Shown piece by piece: positions 1-7,576 of a stretch of 47,413 bases of DNA; the stretch's first letter is position 1, and each line of letters begins with the position of its first letter. This DNA is from Clostridiaceae bacterium (GTDB lineage Bacteria; Bacillota; Clostridia; Saccharofermentanales; UBA5734). The position numbers and the translations under genes are program-made. The notes beneath the pieces are model-generated. The model was not told the origin of the DNA, made no database searches, and saw only the letters and a program-made list of their open reading frames with translations. The stretch is taken from assembly GCA_012523135.1 (NCBI GenBank), contig JAAYJD010000120.1:1-47413 (forward strand), read 5' to 3'.

Positions 1-643
1 ATGATGAATGAGAAAGCCACGCGAAGAAACAGCTCAGACAGGTCCAGGCCGGGATGATCTGAATATTTACTAATGATTTTGCCGCAGCTTTCATACGACC
101 CTTTGTATTTATCCTGGGTCAGCCTGTTTGAAAGCTGACAAAAATCTTCCATGGCATGCAAGCGTACACGATCGCCTCTGATCTCCCGATCAAACCGTTT
201 TGTGATATATGCCATAGCACCGTCAATTTAATCAGGGCATGCGGTACAGTCTTGATGCCGGCCGTTTCGGCAAGCCGCATGGCCAGATCCTCAAACTCCG
301 GCAGCGATCCATATTCCTCTGTTTGCGGCTTCAGAATATAGCCCGTTGCATAATCCACGCTGGTCAGTCTTGCGGCTGGTTCACCGGATAAATGCAGAGA
401 AAGCTTTTTCTGTATGCCCGGTATGGTAAATCCTTTACTGACAGCAGCATGGACCAGCTCCAGCAAGCGATTCTCGCCAATCTCCAACACGGGCATGGTG
501 TCTGTCCCGAAAAAGCTTCTGATGCATTTCCGATGCCAGCAGTTTTCTTTTTCCTGACTAGACGAAGTGTCTTTAATCAGTTTTCCGCAGCACAAGCACG
601 TTAATGATCTGCTTCGCTTCTGATGCTGACGTCGCCGACACAA
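1..643 (-). pseudogene. hipT: HipT-like Ser/Thr kinase toxin, frameshifted and cut by the window edge
   Basis: This is the kinase component of a tripartite HipBST-like toxin-antitoxin module. The readable N-terminal part has a zinc-knuckle-like CLCCGKLI...WHRKC segment, then TIPGIQKKLSL at the place of the HipA-family glycine-rich loop, then GYILKP and LPEFEDLAMRLAE, all typical of HipA-like kinases. The frame breaks after IKL, at about 223-226. One base is missing there, and the homologous sequence resumes in another frame (DGAMAYITKRFDREIRG, then MEDFCQLSNRLTQDKYKGSY) and runs open to the window edge. The start is unclear: TTG at 643 overlaps hipS, TTG at 593-595 is an alternative, and neither has a good ribosome binding site. 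It lies directly after hipS on the same strand. A sequencing error could explain the frameshift, but hipS next door is also broken. The family call is firm; loss of function is inferred. Confidence 0.8.
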
Positions 644-936
644 TCCCTGCAGGCTGCCAGCAACAATCCGAACCGGTCTTTTGGATCAATTTTCCATTTT
701 CGGCTGATAACGCTGAACAACCAGCCTTCAGGAATCAAGCCGTCAAAAAAAGGGAACAGGGTGGTCGATCAATATTCCTGGTCACGAAGCGGTAAAGTCA
801 GGCTTGCCGAAGCTGCGTTTTCTGTCCGTAAATAATCTGCATGGTAGAAAAAGGTATAGCCTTCATTTGTTTCAGCAATGCTGCCTGCACAACGATTCTG
901 GATATAAACATAGCCTTTTCGATACTCAGATGCCAA
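601..936 (-). pseudogene. hipS: HipS-like antitoxin subunit with an in-frame TGA
   Basis: The stretch between hipB and hipT encodes a protein matching N-subdomain 1 of HipA, which in HipBST systems is the separate protein HipS. The reading contains GYVYIQNRCAGSIAE, LTLPLRDQEY, then a TGA at 769-771, then LFPFFDGLIPEGW and KDRFGLLLAACRDCVGDVS, ending at TAA 601-603. LFPFFDGLIPEGW and the GDVS end are hallmarks of this domain. No ATG is present. TTG at 934-936 is the best start, overlapping the end of hipB, with an AGAAGG-like site upstream. The TGA replaces one codon and splits the protein about one half of the way along. TGA is a normal stop in neighbouring genes, so this looks like a nonsense mutation. 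No conventional gene call would show this gene because of the stop. Confidence 0.75.
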
Positions 937-938
937 AA

Positions 939-1139
939 TTACATGACCTTCTTCCCGGGTACAGCTTCCATGCCAAACATGGCCAGTGCCTGATTGATTT
1001 TATCGAGGCGTACCGTTTGCTTGCCTTGTTCCAGTTCCCTGACAAAGCGCAACCCCAGACCCGAACGCATGGCGAATTCTACCTGCGTCAATCCGGCCTT
1101 TTTTCTTTCCGTTTTAATAAATTTACCAATCGTATGCAT
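939..1139 (-). CDS. hipB: HipB-like HTH transcriptional regulator/antitoxin
   Basis: A 66-residue Cro/C1-type helix-turn-helix protein. The HTH covers nearly the whole length: IGKFIKTERKKAGLTQVEFAMRSGLG, then the recognition region LRFVRELEQGKQTVRLDKINQAL. It ends with GMEAVPGKK, as many HipB proteins do. It is the first gene of the minus-strand hipB-hipS-hipT array, overlapping hipS by a few bases. In the family, HipB binds operators upstream and represses the operon. Here three CCC-N4-GGG palindromes lie just upstream (1150-1247), and the first sits between the -35 and -10 elements. The ORF itself is intact, so it may still be expressed although hipS and hipT are damaged. ATG 1137-1139 is the start; with the proposed promoter the transcript would have almost no leader. 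Confidence 0.8.
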   Translation of the reverse strand: MHTIGKFIKTERKKAGLTQVEFAMRSGLGLRFVRELEQGKQTVRLDKINQALAMFGMEAVPGKKVM

Positions 1140-1145
1140 GTATCT

Positions 1146-1174
1146 ATAATATCCCCTTTAGGGTATAAATTCAA
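1146..1174 (-). promoter_or_regulatory. Predicted hipB promoter
   Basis: On the minus strand, -35 TTGAAT (1174-1169) and -10 TATTAT (1151-1146) are separated by exactly 17 bp. The first hip palindrome fills the spacer. Transcription would begin at or next to the hipB ATG, giving a leaderless or nearly leaderless mRNA. This is predicted from sequence only. Confidence 0.5.
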
Positions 1175-1247
1175 GACTTCTCGCAATAATTATGCCCTAT
1201 CGGGTGTAATGAAGATCAATTTGTTGCAATCATACCCGTTAGGGATC
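1150..1247. promoter_or_regulatory. Three operator-like palindromes upstream of hipB
   Basis: Three copies of an imperfect palindrome with half-sites ATnCCC and GGGnnT and a 4-bp centre: ATCCCC-TTTA-GGGTAT (1151-1166), ATGCCC-TATC-GGGTGT (1192-1207) and ATACCC-GTTA-GGGATC (1232-1247). Their starts are 41 and 40 bp apart, about four helical turns, so a bound regulator would sit on one face of the helix. The E. coli HipB operator is TATCC-N8-GGATA, which is similar in form. Binding by the HipB homologue is inferred. Confidence 0.6.
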
Positions 1248-1321
1248 AATAAATTAGTTTAACCATGCTTCCAATATGATTTCAATCATGCTGCGGCACC
1301 GCTGCTACGAATTCTTTCACG

Positions 1322-1366
1322 AAAAAATACCACCTCATGACAACTGCTGTTCTGTCATAAGGTGGT
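1322..1366 (-). terminator. Rho-independent terminator of the tRNA-Pro gene
   Basis: A 14-bp stem (1329-1342 with 1353-1366, one G-U pair) with a 10-nt loop. Read on the minus strand it is followed by a T-rich run (complement of 1322-1328). It lies just after the 3' end of the minus-strand tRNA-Pro. Confidence 0.8.
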
Positions 1367-1374
1367 AGAGGTTT

Positions 1375-1451
1375 TGGTCGAGGTGAAGGGACTTGAACCC
1401 CCGACATCCTGCTCCCAAAGCAGGCGCGCTAGCCAACTGCGCTACACCTCG
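1375..1451 (-). tRNA. tRNA-Pro (anticodon UGG)
   Basis: A complete cloverleaf on the minus strand: acceptor CGAGGTG/CACCTCG, D-arm GCGC...GCGC, anticodon stem CCTGC/GCAGG around loop TTTGGGA (anticodon TGG), T-arm with GGTTCAAGTCC, discriminator A and encoded CCA. It has its own promoter (1464-1492) and terminator (1322-1366), so it is a single-gene unit. Confidence 0.95.
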
Positions 1452-1463
1452 CCGCGCTCCCCG

Positions 1464-1492
1464 ATTATATACGATCCCGTTTCGTCCTGCAA
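1464..1492 (-). promoter_or_regulatory. Promoter of tRNA-Pro
   Basis: Minus strand: -35 TTGCAG (1492-1487), 17-bp spacer, perfect -10 TATAAT (1469-1464), a few bases upstream of the tRNA 5' end at 1451. Confidence 0.7.
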
Positions 1493-1628
1493 GTCAGCTT
1501 GCGATCGGTGCTCCTTTTTCGAATAGCGAGAAATTCGTCTATGCAGGGCAGTCTCGTCACGGTATAATAAACAATCATCCGAATTGATGCAGGTGAGAAG
1601 CGACTAAGAGCGATAAGGGGACGCGTGC

Positions 1629-2930
1629 ATGGCAAAAGGACGGGACAGCTTCACCTGGCAATTGAAATTTTCGCTGATCCTGGGCGGGCAGGCCTTTTCC
1701 CTGATCGGATCGGGGCTGGTCCAGTTTTCGATCATCTGGTGGCTGACCCGCGAAACCGATTCGACCGTGATCTTATCTTTGGCGGCCATTACCGGCCTGG
1801 TGCCGGTGATTTTGCTCTCGCCGCTGGCCGGCGTCGTGGCCGACCGGATCAATCGCCGCCTGGTCATGATCATGTCAGATGCTTTTATCGCCCTGGCCAC
1901 GCTGGTCATGGCGGTGCTGATGAGCCTGGGCTACCGGCCCATCTGGCTGATCTTCGTGCTCTTGTTCCTGCGCGCGGCGGGCAGCGCCTTCCACCAGCCG
2001 GCCTTTGAGGCCGCCATTCCCCTGATCGCCCCGGAAATCCACCTGGTCCGGACGGCCGCCGTGACCCAGATCCTGCGCTCGGCGATCAGCTTTTTGGCGC
2101 CGCTATTGGGCGCGCTCCTGATCGAATGGCTGCCCCTGGCCCAGATCCTCCTGATCGATGTCGTCAGTGCGGGGATCGCCATCCTGCTGCTGCTGCCGGC
2201 GCCCATCCCCAGTGTCAGCCAGTCGGACGGTCTGCGGCATCCGCTGGCCGGCTACCTCCAGGATATGAAAATCGGCATCCAGTATGTCTTGCGCTGGAAG
2301 GGCCTTTTAGCCCTGATCATCGTTTTCGGCCTGTCCAACTTTTTGCTGGCTCCGGTCCTGTCGATGATGCCCCTGATCATCACGCGGCATTTTAACGGCG
2401 GCGCGCGCGAATACGGCTTTTTCGAAATGGCTTTGGCCATCGGGGTGATCGCCGGCAGCCTGTCGCTGTCCATTTGGGGTGGCTTCAAACGCAAGATCGT
2501 CAGCATCAACATCGCCCAGATCGTCTGCGGTTTGGGCCTGGCCGGGATCGCCCTGGTGGCCTCGGACAGTTTCTGGGTCGTGCTGGTGCTGATCGCGCTC
2601 TGTGGCTTGTGCTCGGCCTACATCAACTCGCCTGCCACGGCGATCATGCAGGCCAAGGTGGACAAGGAGATGCAGGGGCGCGTCATGTCGATCGTGACCG
2701 TGGTCTGCATGGTGGCGATGCCGCTGAGCCTGGCCATCGCCGGACCGCTGGCCAACGTGATCGGCCTGATGCCGATCGTCTATATCCCCGGACTGATCAG
2801 CACCCTGATCGGGATCGCCTGCTTCCTGATCAAGCCCCTGATGAACATTGAAAACAGGCGTGTCTCCAAACCCGTTCCGACCGGTTTGCTGGCGGGTTCC
2901 ACCGAACAGCCGGAAAACGCCGCCCCCTAG
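1629..2930 (+). CDS. MFS transporter (macrolide/multidrug exporter-like)
   Basis: A 433-residue integral membrane protein of the major facilitator superfamily, MFS_3-like, the branch that includes EntS and Mef-type efflux proteins. About 12 hydrophobic segments are visible. The loop after segment 2 has the family's motif A-like DRINRR (GVVADRINRRLVMIMSD), and segment 4 lies in an LRAAGSAFHQPAFEAAIP context typical of these exporters. The C-terminus has a short hydrophilic tail. ATG 1629 is preceded by AAGGGG. A TATAAT box at 1563-1568 could drive it but has no clear -35. The gene converges with the AEC transporter and their ends overlap by 4 bp. The substrate cannot be told; export of a drug-like or siderophore-like compound is a family-based guess. 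Confidence 0.85.
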   Translation: MAKGRDSFTWQLKFSLILGGQAFSLIGSGLVQFSIIWWLTRETDSTVILSLAAITGLVPVILLSPLAGVVADRINRRLVMIMSDAFIALATLVMAVLMSLGYRPIWLIFVLLFLRAAGSAFHQPAFEAAIPLIAPEIHLVRTAAVTQILRSAISFLAPLLGALLIEWLPLAQILLIDVVSAGIAILLLLPAPIPSVSQSDGLRHPLAGYLQDMKIGIQYVLRWKGLLALIIVFGLSNFLLAPVLSMMPLIITRHFNGGAREYGFFEMALAIGVIAGSLSLSIWGGFKRKIVSINIAQIVCGLGLAGIALVASDSFWVVLVLIALCGLCSAYINSPATAIMQAKVDKEMQGRVMSIVTVVCMVAMPLSLAIAGPLANVIGLMPIVYIPGLISTLIGIACFLIKPLMNIENRRVSKPVPTGLLAGSTEQPENAAP

Positions 2931-3856
2931 ATGAGCAGATCGTGGACAAGGATCAGCAAGGGCATCGTCAAGATGGATAAAAACGTTGTGACCGTCACCA
3001 GCTGGGTCGCCAGCGTCGTGTCCTGCTTGTAGCGCCCGGCGAAGATCGCGGTCGCAGCCGCGGCCGGCGCGGCCGCCGGGATCAGGATGGACAGGGCCAG
3101 CACCCGGTCGAGCGGGATGAGCAGCAAGCCCAGCAACATGACCAGGGGGACGACCAGCAAGCGCAGGGCGACGGCCAGGGAAAAAGAACCCGGACCGGTG
3201 ATCCGGTGCAGGCTGACCGACGCCATCTGGGCCCCGATAATGAACATGGCGACCGGCGAGTTGACCGCCGCGACATATTCGAGCACCCGCGTCGGCAGCG
3301 CGGGCAGGCGGATGCCCGCCAAAAACAGCGGCAGCCCGATCAGGAGCGCCACCGTACCGGGATTTAACAGCGCGCGGCGCAGCTTGATTTCCTGCTGCCG
3401 CCCGGCCATCAGGATGATTCCGTACGTCCATTGGGCGATGTTGAATACGGCGATATAGACCGAGCCATAGAAGATGCCCCGGCTGCCCAGGACGGCATCC
3501 AGCAAAGGCAGACACATGAAGCCGCAGTTGGAGAAGACCACCGCATAGGACAGAACCCGGCGGCGGCCGTCCGGCTGGTGCCGAAAGCAGATACGCCCGG
3601 CGACGGCGCCGACGACATGGGTCAGGACAGCGAACCCGGCTGCGATCAGGATCCCCAGGAGCAGCGTGCGCTCAAACGGCGTCTGGAACGAGAGGATGAT
3701 CACGGTCGGCGTGATGATCACCAAAAGCAGGTTGGTCAGCTGATGAACGCCCTGCTCGTCGAGCAGATGGAAACGACGGGCCGCCAACCCGACGAAAATC
3801 AGCAAAAACAGGATCAGGACCTGATTGCCGACCAAAAGCGCGTTGTCCCAAATCAT
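2927..3856 (-). CDS. AEC (auxin efflux carrier) family transporter
   Basis: A 309-residue membrane protein with about ten hydrophobic segments. The two-half arrangement suits the AEC family (PF03547): an N-terminal LLVGNQVLILFLLIFVGLAARR region, a central NCGFMCLPLL and GSRGIFYGSVYIAVFNIAQWT block, and a C-terminal half with MFIIGAQMA and a PAAAPAAAATAIFA segment. SNCGFMGLP-like motifs followed by a Y/W-rich helix are characteristic. Bacterial members include candidate malate, malonate and other organic acid carriers, so an organic anion is the likely substrate. The gene converges with the MFS gene and lies downstream of the NYN gene on the same strand, 73 bp away. No signature decides the substrate. 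Confidence 0.85.
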   Translation of the reverse strand: MIWDNALLVGNQVLILFLLIFVGLAARRFHLLDEQGVHQLTNLLLVIITPTVIILSFQTPFERTLLLGILIAAGFAVLTHVVGAVAGRICFRHQPDGRRRVLSYAVVFSNCGFMCLPLLDAVLGSRGIFYGSVYIAVFNIAQWTYGIILMAGRQQEIKLRRALLNPGTVALLIGLPLFLAGIRLPALPTRVLEYVAAVNSPVAMFIIGAQMASVSLHRITGPGSFSLAVALRLLVVPLVMLLGLLLIPLDRVLALSILIPAAAPAAAATAIFAGRYKQDTTLATQLVTVTTFLSILTMPLLILVHDLLI

Positions 3857-3929
3857 GACAGCCCTCCCGGACGCCTGCCGCCCAGGCGCGGCGCGTCAAC
3901 CAACAGGATGCCAGATCAGGCGCGGGAGA

Positions 3930-4739
3930 TCAACTCTTTTTGTTCATGATCCGGATATATATGTGCTTGGATGAGGAATGCGCACCCTCGCGCACGTCGA
4001 TCTCGTACAACCCGATCGCCTTGATCATCGGGGTCAGCTTCTCAAAGCCGTAGTTGCGCGAATCGAACGACGGCTGCTTTTTCAGCAGCAAGCTGCCGAC
4101 TTCACCCAAGTACGCCCAGCCGTTCTCGTCCTCGACATCGCTGATCGTCGACGAGATCAGCTTGATCACGTCCGAGCTGATCTTCTTGATCGTCTTTTTC
4201 TTCTTGGCCTGGGCCGGCTGCTTGGCCGGCTTCTGTTCCGTGGCGGCAACCTCAGGTGTGCTGCTCTCGGGCTCCTCGTGGGATGACTCGTCCAGGATTT
4301 CCATGTAAATGAAGCGGTCGCAGGCGGCGATAAAGGCATTGGGCGTCTTTTGTTCGCCGATGCCATAGACGGTTTTGCCGGCCTCCCGGAGGCGGGTGGC
4401 CAGCCGCGTGAAGTCGCTGTCGCTGGAGACCAGGCAGAAGCCGTCGGCTTTTTCCGAATAGAGAATGTCCATGGCGTCGATGATCATGGCGGAGTCGGTC
4501 GCGTTCTTGCCGGTCGTATAGCCAAATTGCTGCACCGGTGTGATCGCGTAATTTAAAAGCAGGTGTTTCCAGCCGCCCAGGTTGGGCCGGGTCCAGTCAC
4601 CGTAAATCCGCTTGATTGTCGCGTTGCCGTAACGGGCGATCTCTTCCATCATGCCGCGGATGTTCGTATGCGAAACGTTGTCGGCATCAATCAGAACAGC
4701 CAGACGGATGTCGCTGGGATTTTCCTTGCCGTTTTCCAT
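3930..4739 (-). CDS. NYN-domain putative RNase with C-terminal OST-HTH/LOTUS-like domain
   Basis: A 269-residue soluble protein. Residues about 10-155 form a NYN (PIN-like, LabA/DUF88) nuclease domain. RLAVLIDADNVSH holds the first acidic motif, KNATDSAMIIDAMD the second, and CLVSSDSDFTRLATRLRE the third, so the metal-binding aspartates are present. A low-complexity Pro/Ala/Lys linker follows, including PAQAKKKKTIKK. The last about 80 residues (ISSTISDVEDENGWAYLGEV, then a KKQPSFDSRNYGFEKLTPMI segment) match an OST-HTH/LOTUS fold, which binds RNA, including G-quadruplexes in some members. The likely role is RNA cleavage or RNA-linked regulation; the target is unknown. ATG 4739 follows a strong AGGAGAGGTGA site. 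Confidence 0.85.
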   Translation of the reverse strand: MENGKENPSDIRLAVLIDADNVSHTNIRGMMEEIARYGNATIKRIYGDWTRPNLGGWKHLLLNYAITPVQQFGYTTGKNATDSAMIIDAMDILYSEKADGFCLVSSDSDFTRLATRLREAGKTVYGIGEQKTPNAFIAACDRFIYMEILDESSHEEPESSTPEVAATEQKPAKQPAQAKKKKTIKKISSDVIKLISSTISDVEDENGWAYLGEVGSLLLKKQPSFDSRNYGFEKLTPMIKAIGLYEIDVREGAHSSSKHIYIRIMNKKS

Positions 4740-4759
4740 TATTGTTCACCTCTCCTATC

Positions 4760-4789
4760 ATGATAACCGATTTACCGGCCCACATGCAA
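4760..4789 (-). promoter_or_regulatory. Predicted promoter of the NYN gene
   Basis: Minus strand: -35 TTGCAT (4789-4784), 18-bp spacer, -10 TATCAT (4765-4760), about 20 bp before the start codon. It points away from the phosphofructokinase promoter at 4828-4857. Confidence 0.45.
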
Positions 4790-4827
4790 TAAAAAGCGAA
4801 AAAAGCCGGCGCGCAGCCACCCCGTGA

Positions 4828-4857
4828 TTGTCGGAACGCCCAAATCGCGGTTATAAT
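4828..4857 (+). promoter_or_regulatory. Predicted promoter of the pfk-ppx-ppk operon
   Basis: -35 TTGTCG (4828-4833), 18-bp spacer, perfect -10 TATAAT (4852-4857), about 70 bp upstream of the phosphofructokinase ATG. The -35 is only a partial match. Confidence 0.5.
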
Positions 4858-4925
4858 GAAAGTAATCCGATCCCGTTGACTGACAGGCTCAGGCGGCGAG
4901 CGAGACCGCCGGGAGGGAACAGGAC

Positions 4926-6020
4926 ATGAAACGAATTGGCCTTCTGACCAGCGGCGGCGACTGCCAGGGTCTCAACACCGCCTTGCGCGGCGTCGCAAAA
5001 GCGCTCTACGAAGCGTGTGACGAACTGGAGCTGCATGGTTTCCAGGACGGGTACCGCGGCCTGATGCTTGATGACGCCCGCCTCATGCAGCCCGCCGACT
5101 TTTCCGGCATCCTGACCGTTGGCGGCACCATCCTGGGAACGTCGCGCCAACCGTTCAAGCAGGTGCGCGATCCGCTGGATCCGGACAAGCCGGATGGACC
5201 GGACAAGCTGGCCGGCATGCTGGCGACCATCGCCAAACGCAAGCTGGACGCCCTGGTTATCCTGGGCGGCAACGGGACGCACAAGACGGCCCACCTGCTC
5301 AGTGAAGCCGGCGTTCCGGTCGTGACCTTGCCCAAAACGATCGACAACGACCTTTGCGGCACCGACATCACCTTCGGCTTCCAGAGCGCCGTGAACATCG
5401 CGACCGCGGTCGTCGACGGCATCCATACAACCGCCACCTCGCACGGGCGGGTCTTCATCATCGAGCTGATGGGCAACAAGGCCGGCCATCTGACGTTGCA
5501 TGCCGGCATGGCGGGCGGCGCCGATGTGATCCTGATCCCGGAGATTCCCTACCGCATGGCGGCCGTCACGGCCGCTCTGGAGAAGCGTCAGCAGCAGCAT
5601 AAGCGCTTTTCGATCATCGTGATCGCCGAAGGTGCCCTGTCCGACAAGGAAGCCGCTTTGTCCCGCAAAGAACAGAAGGCCAGCCGCATGAACTGGCGTT
5701 ATCCGTCTGTCGCCTACCAACTGGCCCATGACCTGGAAAAAAGCATGGGCCAGGAGATCCGCGTGACCGTGCCCGGCCATTTTCAGCGGGGCGGCCAGCC
5801 TTGTCCGTATGACCGCGTCCTGGCGACCATGCTGGGCACGGCCGCCGCGGACCTGATCGTCAGGAACCGCTTCGGCTGCATGGTTGGCCTGCGCGACGGC
5901 CAGACGGTTCCAGTTCCGCTGGCCGAAGTCGCCGGCAAGCGGCGCCAGGTGGCGCTGGATTCCAGCCTGATCCGTTCCGGACGGGCCCTGGGCATCGCCT
6001 TTGGCGATGAAGAGGACTGA
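4926..6020 (+). CDS. 6-phosphofructokinase with mixed ATP/PPi donor signature
   Basis: A 364-residue phosphofructokinase (PFKA fold), phosphorylating fructose 6-phosphate to the 1,6-bisphosphate in glycolysis. Visible motifs are the N-terminal GLLTSGGDCQGLN, GGTILGTSR, GGNGT (114-118), PKTIDND (136-142, with the catalytic Asp), MGNKAGHLT, and PGHFQRGG near the C-terminus. E. coli ATP-PFK has GGDGS and PGTIDND, while PPi enzymes have GGDD and PKTIDND. Here the glycine after the acidic position is ATP-like, the lysine is PPi-like, and the aspartate is Asn116, so the donor cannot be assigned safely. ATG 4926 is preceded by GGGAGG. Eleven bases separate it from ppx, so it heads a pfk-ppx-ppk operon. 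A second, different phosphofructokinase lies at 45185-46429. Confidence 0.9.
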   Translation: MKRIGLLTSGGDCQGLNTALRGVAKALYEACDELELHGFQDGYRGLMLDDARLMQPADFSGILTVGGTILGTSRQPFKQVRDPLDPDKPDGPDKLAGMLATIAKRKLDALVILGGNGTHKTAHLLSEAGVPVVTLPKTIDNDLCGTDITFGFQSAVNIATAVVDGIHTTATSHGRVFIIELMGNKAGHLTLHAGMAGGADVILIPEIPYRMAAVTAALEKRQQQHKRFSIIVIAEGALSDKEAALSRKEQKASRMNWRYPSVAYQLAHDLEKSMGQEIRVTVPGHFQRGGQPCPYDRVLATMLGTAAADLIVRNRFGCMVGLRDGQTVPVPLAEVAGKRRQVALDSSLIRSGRALGIAFGDEED

Positions 6021-6031
6021 GGGGGCCCCGC

Positions 6032-7576
6032 ATGGCGCGCAAGAAGGTCTACGCCGCGATTGATGTCGGTTCGACCGAGATCATGCTCAAGATCGCTGAG
6101 CTGGACAAGGACGCGCTGCCGCGTGTCCTGGAGACGCTGCACCGCACGTTGCCGCTGGGAACGGACACCTATGCCCGCGGCGAGATCAGCCAGCCCGTCC
6201 TGGACGCGTGCCTGCAAGTCCTGGAGGGATTTGTCCGCAACCTCGAGGGCTACCGTGTCGCCGAATGCCGGGCGGTTGCCACCAGCGCGATGCGCGAAGC
6301 CGCTAACCGGGACTACGCCCTCGACCAGGTCGAACGGCACAGCCAGCTGGCGCTGAACATCCTCGACAACGCCGAGGAACGGGCGTTCCATCTGCTGGCG
6401 GCCTCATCCCGGCTGCCCGAATTCGGCAGCCTGATCAGCCAGGGGACCCTGATCGTCGATGTCGGCTCCGGCTCCATCCAGGTCAGTGTCTACGATAAGG
6501 GACAATTCATCTTCAGCCAGAACATGCTGCTTGGCTCACTGCGCATCCGCGACCTGCTGGCCGACCTCGAGCGCCGCACGGCTGATTTCGCCGGCCTGAT
6601 GGACGAGTACATCGCCAGCGATCTGGACAACTACCGCCTGCTCGAACCTAAGGGCATCGCGTACCAGCATCTCATCTTCCTGGGCGGTGAATTGCCCTAC
6701 CTCAAGAAGCTGGCCGGCCTCAACCCGGATGAGAACGCCGTCCTCAGCAAGGAGCAGCTGGACCGTTTGGTGCAGCTGTTGCTCAGCGAAAGGCCTGCCG
6801 ATCTGGCGTCGCACAGCGCCATCCCGGTCGAGCATGCGACCTTGCTGCTGCCGACGGCGCTGATTTTGCGAAAATTCGTGCTTTACACCGGGGTGAACCG
6901 CCTGCAGCTGCCGTCGGCCGACCTCTGTGACGCCATCCTGATCGATTTTGCCAGCCAGCATTACGGCTTCAAACCGCCGCATGACATCCGCCAGGATACC
7001 TTGAACGCCAGCCGCTACATCGCCAGGCGCTACCACGTCAATGTGCACCATACCGCCTTCGTCGAGAAGACCGCGCTGCTCCTGTTTGACGAGACCATCC
7101 GGCTGCATCGGCTCGACGCGCAGGCCCGGCTGCTGCTGCAAGTGGCTGTCCAGCTCCACGACACGGGTAAATACATCAACATGTCTAAGCATCACATCCA
7201 ATCGCGGAACTTGATTCTGGCCAGCGAGATCATCGGACTGAGCCAGCGCGAGATCGCCCTGATCGCCTGGACGGCGGGTTTTCACATCGGCCCCTTCGCC
7301 ATGGATCTGCCCGGATTTGCCGATCTGCCGCAAGCAGACCGGATCGAGGTGGCCAAGCTGACCGCCCTGCTGCGCATCGCGAACGCCCTGGACAGCGGTC
7401 ACCAGCAAAAGATCGGCAGCCTTGACGTCACACTGGAACCCGGCCGGCTCGTTCTGCAGGTCAAGACGCGTCACGACATCCTGCTGGAGATCTGGGCACT
7501 GGAACGGCAGGGACGATTGTTTCAGCAGCTGTTTGCCCACCAGCCGGTGATCAAGATCAGGAGCATTCGAGCATGA
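6032..7576 (+). CDS. ppx: Ppx/GppA phosphatase (exopolyphosphatase or pppGpp phosphatase)
   Basis: A 514-residue protein with an actin-like Ppx/GppA domain (residues about 5-300) and a C-terminal HD domain. The first phosphate loop is YAAIDVGSTEIMLKI, followed by VATSAMREAANR and LIVDVGSGSIQVSVY, matching the expected DVGGGS motif with one Ser change. The HD region contains HDTGK (His376-Asp377) and surrounding helices. The enzyme removes terminal phosphate from polyphosphate or from pppGpp. Its position directly before ppk, with a 4-bp ATGA overlap, argues for polyphosphate turnover. The length (514) matches the long two-domain form. Activity on pppGpp cannot be excluded. Confidence 0.92.
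   Translation: MARKKVYAAIDVGSTEIMLKIAELDKDALPRVLETLHRTLPLGTDTYARGEISQPVLDACLQVLEGFVRNLEGYRVAECRAVATSAMREAANRDYALDQVERHSQLALNILDNAEERAFHLLAASSRLPEFGSLISQGTLIVDVGSGSIQVSVYDKGQFIFSQNMLLGSLRIRDLLADLERRTADFAGLMDEYIASDLDNYRLLEPKGIAYQHLIFLGGELPYLKKLAGLNPDENAVLSKEQLDRLVQLLLSERPADLASHSAIPVEHATLLLPTALILRKFVLYTGVNRLQLPSADLCDAILIDFASQHYGFKPPHDIRQDTLNASRYIARRYHVNVHHTAFVEKTALLLFDETIRLHRLDAQARLLLQVAVQLHDTGKYINMSKHHIQSRNLILASEIIGLSQREIALIAWTAGFHIGPFAMDLPGFADLPQADRIEVAKLTALLRIANALDSGHQQKIGSLDVTLEPGRLVLQVKTRHDILLEIWALERQGRLFQQLFAHQPVIKIRSIRA

Noticed and set aside
769-771. TGA inside hipS as a recoded Trp or selenocysteine codon
   Set aside because: TGA ends many intact genes here (for example pfk at 6020, rdgB neighbours, thrS), and no SECIS-like element is expected in this family; a nonsense mutation is simpler.
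1625-2008. Overlapping long ORFs in other frames of the GC-rich genes (many places)
   Set aside because: They lack ribosome binding sites and family similarity and are expected shadows in GC-rich coding DNA.
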